This document shows positions 5,508 through 7,966 of a stretch of DNA of 7,966 nt, one piece after another; position 1 is the stretch's first letter, and every line of letters begins with the position of its first letter. Made by a program: the position numbers and the translations under genes. Location: contig CAKQPE010000088.1 of assembly GCA_934256695.1 (NCBI GenBank), forward strand, positions 1 through 7,966, given 5' to 3'. Source of the stretch: an uncultured Eubacteriales bacterium. GTDB lineage: Bacteria; Bacillota; Clostridia; Lachnospirales; Anaerotignaceae. The notes beneath the pieces were generated by a model. That model was not told the origin of the DNA. It ran no database searches and worked only from the letters and a program-made list of their open reading frames with translations.

Positions 5508-7751
5508 TCACTGATTTATAAAATCGTAAATATTTTTAAGCCTTAAATCAAGGGTGGAGTAACGATTTATCTCGCGGTTGTTTTCAACCATTCTTTTTAT
5601 TGTATCCGGTATACCGACTATAACCGCAAGTTTTTTTGCCCTTGTAACGGCAGTATACAAAAGATTTCTGCTCAAAAGCATAGGCGGCCCGCTTATAAGC
5701 GGTATTATTACAACAGGGTATTCACTTCCCTGTGATTTATGTATTGTTACGGCATAGGCAAGCTCCAGTTCATCGAGCTGTATAAAATCATAAGTAACCT
5801 TCTTGCCGTCATCAAACATAACAGTAACCGTTTCGTTTTTGTTATCTATTTTTTCAACCAAACCGCAGTCGCCGTTAAAAACACCAAGACCTTCATCTGT
5901 CTGTATGCCGTTTTCATACAGTTTCCATTCCATATTATAATTATTTTTTATCTGCATAACCTTGTCTCCCTGACGGAGAGTATAGTTTTTAAATTCCTTT
6001 TCTGCCTTTCCTTTCTGTGGCGGATTAAGGGTTTCCTGCAAATATTTGTTAAGCTCATATACCCCGAGCTGACCCTTTCGCATAGGTGTAAGCACCTGCA
6101 TGTCATTAAACGAATCACAGTCCGAAAACTTAGGCAGTCTTGTTGTTATAAGTTCTTTTATGGTTTCTGTTGCCGTCTGTGCATTTGACCTCTTTACAAG
6201 GAAAAAGTCTTTATCTTTTTCATTAAGCACCGGCATTTGACCATCGTTTATCCTATGGGCATTCATTACTATCGCACTTTCTCTCGCCTGACGAAATACC
6301 TCTGTAAGACGGACAACGGTAATTACTCCGCTTTGTATAATATCTTTAAGAACATTTCCTGCACCTACGGAAGGAAGCTGGTCAACATCACCTACAAGTA
6401 TAAGCTTTGTTCCGCTCTTTACTGCTTTTAAAAGACTGCTCATAAGAAGAATGTCAACCATAGAGCTTTCGTCTATTATTATAACATCTGCATCTATAGG
6501 GTCATCTTCGTTTTTATCGAAAACCTGCCTTCTGCTGTCATCATTTACATACGTTATGCCAAGTATACGGTGTATTGTCTGTGCATCATGTCCCGTTGCT
6601 TCCGTCATTCTTTTTGCCGCTCTGCCTGTAGGTGCAGCAAGCACAATTTTTTTATCATCGTCATTAAGAAGGGTTATTATAGTATTTATTATTGTTGTTT
6701 TTCCTGTTCCCGGACCGCCTGTTATTACAAGCACACCCTGATTAAGAGCCTCCAACACAGCCTGTTTTTGCATATGGGCAAGCTCTATGCCTGTTTTTTC
6801 TTCTGCCTTTTCAATAAGGCCACTATAATATTCATCGGAATATATTCCTTTATTGCTGTGTAACTCAAGCAGTTTTTTAGCAACAGAAACCTCTGCATAG
6901 TAAAAAATATTAAGATAAACTCTTGCCGAATTTTCATCTGTATCTTTTCTGTCCTGCCATATCTGATGGTCTATTTGAAGTTCTTTTAAAGCACTGTCCA
7001 CCATTATCTCATCTATACCGAGAATCTCAGAAGTTTTTCTTCTCAGTTCATCTGCCGGAAGATATACATTTCCCTCTCCTGCCGATTGGTTAAGTATATA
7101 TTTAATTCCGGCCTTTATTCTTTCCGGCGAATCTATGCTGAACCCCGAGGAAGCGGCTATTTTATCTGCCATTTTAAAACCTATGCCGAAAATATCGTCA
7201 GCCAGCTTATAAGGATTATTCTGTACCACAGTCATTGTTTTATCCTTATATTTTTTGAATATTTTCATTGCATAAACAGGTGTTATACCGAACTTTTGCA
7301 AAAACATCATTGTTACCCTTAACTCATTTTGTTGACAAAAGGTATCATGTATACGCATAGCTTTTTCATATGTTATGCCTCGTATCTCCACCAGACGCTC
7401 CGGCTTTTCTTCTATTACGAAAAAAGATGTCTCTCCGAATTTGTCGACTATCTTTTTTGCCATTTTCTTTCCTATACCGCTTATAATGCCCGATGCAAGG
7501 TATTTTTCAATTCCTTCTATACTGTCCGGCATAGTTTTTTCGTAATATTCTACCTGAAACTGTAGTCCATACGTACTGTGCATAGTCCAGTTTCCCATTA
7601 ATTTTACGTTTTCACCTGTATGTATATCAGGCAGTGTACCGACACATACGACCTCGTCATCATCTGTTTCTATTGAAAAAACAGTATATCCGTTTTCACT
7701 GTTTGAAAAAATTATATCCTCAACAGTACCGTTTATTGTTTCCTGAGCCAA
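5508..7751 (-). CDS. recD2: RecD2-type ATP-dependent 5'-3' DNA helicase (RecD-like, YrrC)
   Basis: RecD2 is an SF1B helicase of bacteria in which it acts without RecBC, linked to repair and replication-fork maintenance. The product is about 747 aa, typical of the family. It has an OB-like N-terminal domain (about 1-85), helix-hairpin-helix segments including SGIISGIGKKMAKKIV and PYKLADDIFGIGFKMADKIA, Walker A GGPGTGKTT near 345-353, Walker B VIIIDESSMVD, QLPSVGAGNVL, LTEVFRQ, and the C-terminal TIHKSQGSEYPVV and YTAVTRAKK motifs. I choose TTG at 7751 as start because AGGAGG (7765-7760) lies 8 nt upstream; the in-frame GTG at 7760 overlaps that ribosome binding site. It is the first gene of the operon, and the next start is 7 nt past its stop. 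Confidence 0.95.
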   Translation of the reverse strand: MAQETINGTVEDIIFSNSENGYTVFSIETDDDEVVCVGTLPDIHTGENVKLMGNWTMHSTYGLQFQVEYYEKTMPDSIEGIEKYLASGIISGIGKKMAKKIVDKFGETSFFVIEEKPERLVEIRGITYEKAMRIHDTFCQQNELRVTMMFLQKFGITPVYAMKIFKKYKDKTMTVVQNNPYKLADDIFGIGFKMADKIAASSGFSIDSPERIKAGIKYILNQSAGEGNVYLPADELRRKTSEILGIDEIMVDSALKELQIDHQIWQDRKDTDENSARVYLNIFYYAEVSVAKKLLELHSNKGIYSDEYYSGLIEKAEEKTGIELAHMQKQAVLEALNQGVLVITGGPGTGKTTIINTIITLLNDDDKKIVLAAPTGRAAKRMTEATGHDAQTIHRILGITYVNDDSRRQVFDKNEDDPIDADVIIIDESSMVDILLMSSLLKAVKSGTKLILVGDVDQLPSVGAGNVLKDIIQSGVITVVRLTEVFRQARESAIVMNAHRINDGQMPVLNEKDKDFFLVKRSNAQTATETIKELITTRLPKFSDCDSFNDMQVLTPMRKGQLGVYELNKYLQETLNPPQKGKAEKEFKNYTLRQGDKVMQIKNNYNMEWKLYENGIQTDEGLGVFNGDCGLVEKIDNKNETVTVMFDDGKKVTYDFIQLDELELAYAVTIHKSQGSEYPVVIIPLISGPPMLLSRNLLYTAVTRAKKLAVIVGIPDTIKRMVENNREINRYSTLDLRLKNIYDFINQ

Positions 7752-7759
7752 TACACTCA

Positions 7760-7765
7760 CCTCCT
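7760..7765 (-). promoter_or_regulatory. Ribosome binding site that fixes the recD2 start
   Basis: The minus strand reads AAGGAGGTGAGTGTATTG. The AGGAGG core includes the G of the in-frame GTG at 7760, so that GTG cannot be at a workable spacing. The TTG at 7751 sits 8 nt downstream, which is ideal. An ATG is absent between these positions. Confidence 0.75.
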
Positions 7766-7790
7766 TATAAGCTTTTACATTTACTTAACC

Positions 7791-7819
7791 AGTATAATGC
7801 CACAAACAAAAAAGTGCAA
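7791..7819 (-). promoter_or_regulatory. Sigma-A promoter of the recD2-comF operon
   Basis: On the minus strand, TTGCAC (7814-7819) and TATACT (7791-7796) are separated by 17 bp, close to the consensus TTGACA-N17-TATAAT. Transcription should begin near 7784, about 20 nt before the ribosome binding site. No other convincing promoter is seen further down the five-gene cluster, and the gene junctions leave no room for one. Confidence 0.75.
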
Positions 7820-7854
7820 GTATATACCATTGTTCACAAAATCTGAATACACTT

Positions 7855-7887
7855 TAATAAACTCCCATAACAATATGTCATGGGAGT
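7855..7887 (-). terminator. Terminator-like hairpin upstream of recD2, reading leftward
   Basis: An 8-bp perfect stem ACTCCCAT/ATGGGAGT (7861-7868 and 7880-7887) encloses an 11-nt loop. On the minus strand it is followed by TTATT, a modest U-tract. It would end a minus-strand gene lying beyond the right edge of the window. Element copy 3 abuts it two bases away. Confidence 0.5.
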
Positions 7888-7889
7888 CA

Positions 7890-7966
7890 GAGGGTGTCGA
7901 CAAAGTCGACACCTAAGTCGAAATCAGGATTTCGACTTGTTCAAACAGAAGAATAAACAGACAGGT
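7890..7966 (+). mobile_element. Hairpin-rich MITE-like element, copy 3 (truncated by window edge)
   Basis: These 77 bases equal the first 77 of the complete element at 1811-1887, except for one C at 7898 where copy 2 has T. The C makes the first hairpin (GGTGTCGAC/GTCGACACC) perfect, as in copy 1. The second hairpin is identical in all three copies. The element runs off the right end of the window, so its far terminus and any direct repeat cannot be seen. Confidence 0.85.

Noticed and set aside
5739..6188. Plus-strand open frame of 149 residues opposite recD2
   Set aside because: It is the antisense shadow of conserved helicase motifs, rich in Phe/Ile/Tyr as expected from AT-rich reverse frames.
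7834..7845. Possible LexA (SOS) box: GAAC-AATG-GTAT on the minus strand, upstream of the recD2 -35
   Set aside because: A LexA site would need GTTC or GTTT/GTTY in the second half; GTAT breaks the dyad, and the site lies upstream of the promoter rather than over it.
1..7966. CRISPR array built from the repeated element
   Set aside because: The three copies are kilobases apart, in mixed orientation and far longer than CRISPR repeats; there are no regular spacers and no cas genes.

Overview
The window looks like a chromosomal segment of an AT-rich, endospore-forming member of the Firmicutes, most likely class Clostridia. Evidence: a full-length SpoIVA spore-coat ATPase, strong AGGAGG-type ribosome binding sites, GTG/TTG starts and a tightly packed operon. 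I cannot name the genus. All six genes are on the minus strand.

Layout, left to right: (1) 1-74 is a truncated copy of a small repeated element, followed by a plus-strand intrinsic terminator (75-101) and a palindrome-rich spacer. (2) 235-1713 is spoIVA, with its own sigma-E-like promoter. (3) 1785-2045 is a complete 209-bp hairpin-rich element with imperfect terminal inverted repeats, bracketed by a 26-bp direct repeat of a terminator stem-loop. (4) 2065-7751 is a five-gene operon, transcribed recD2 -> comF -> patatin-like phospholipase -> plsC -> ComEC-like metallo-beta-lactamase lipoprotein. (5) 7791-7819 is its sigma-A promoter. (6) 7861-7966 is another terminator hairpin and a third, truncated copy of the element at the window edge.

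In the operon every stop codon overlaps or lies within 11 nt of the next start, so translational coupling is likely. It joins DNA functions (RecD2 helicase, ComF phosphoribosyltransferase-like protein, a ComEC-type hydrolase domain) with two lipid enzymes that could deacylate and reacylate phospholipids. The joint purpose is not evident from sequence.

The least ordinary content is the small element. It has inverted-repeat ends, almost continuous stem-loops and no coding capacity. All three copies abut a terminator-like hairpin on the same side and in the same relative orientation, and in the one complete copy that hairpin is duplicated on the other side. I read it as a MITE-like element that targets intrinsic terminators.
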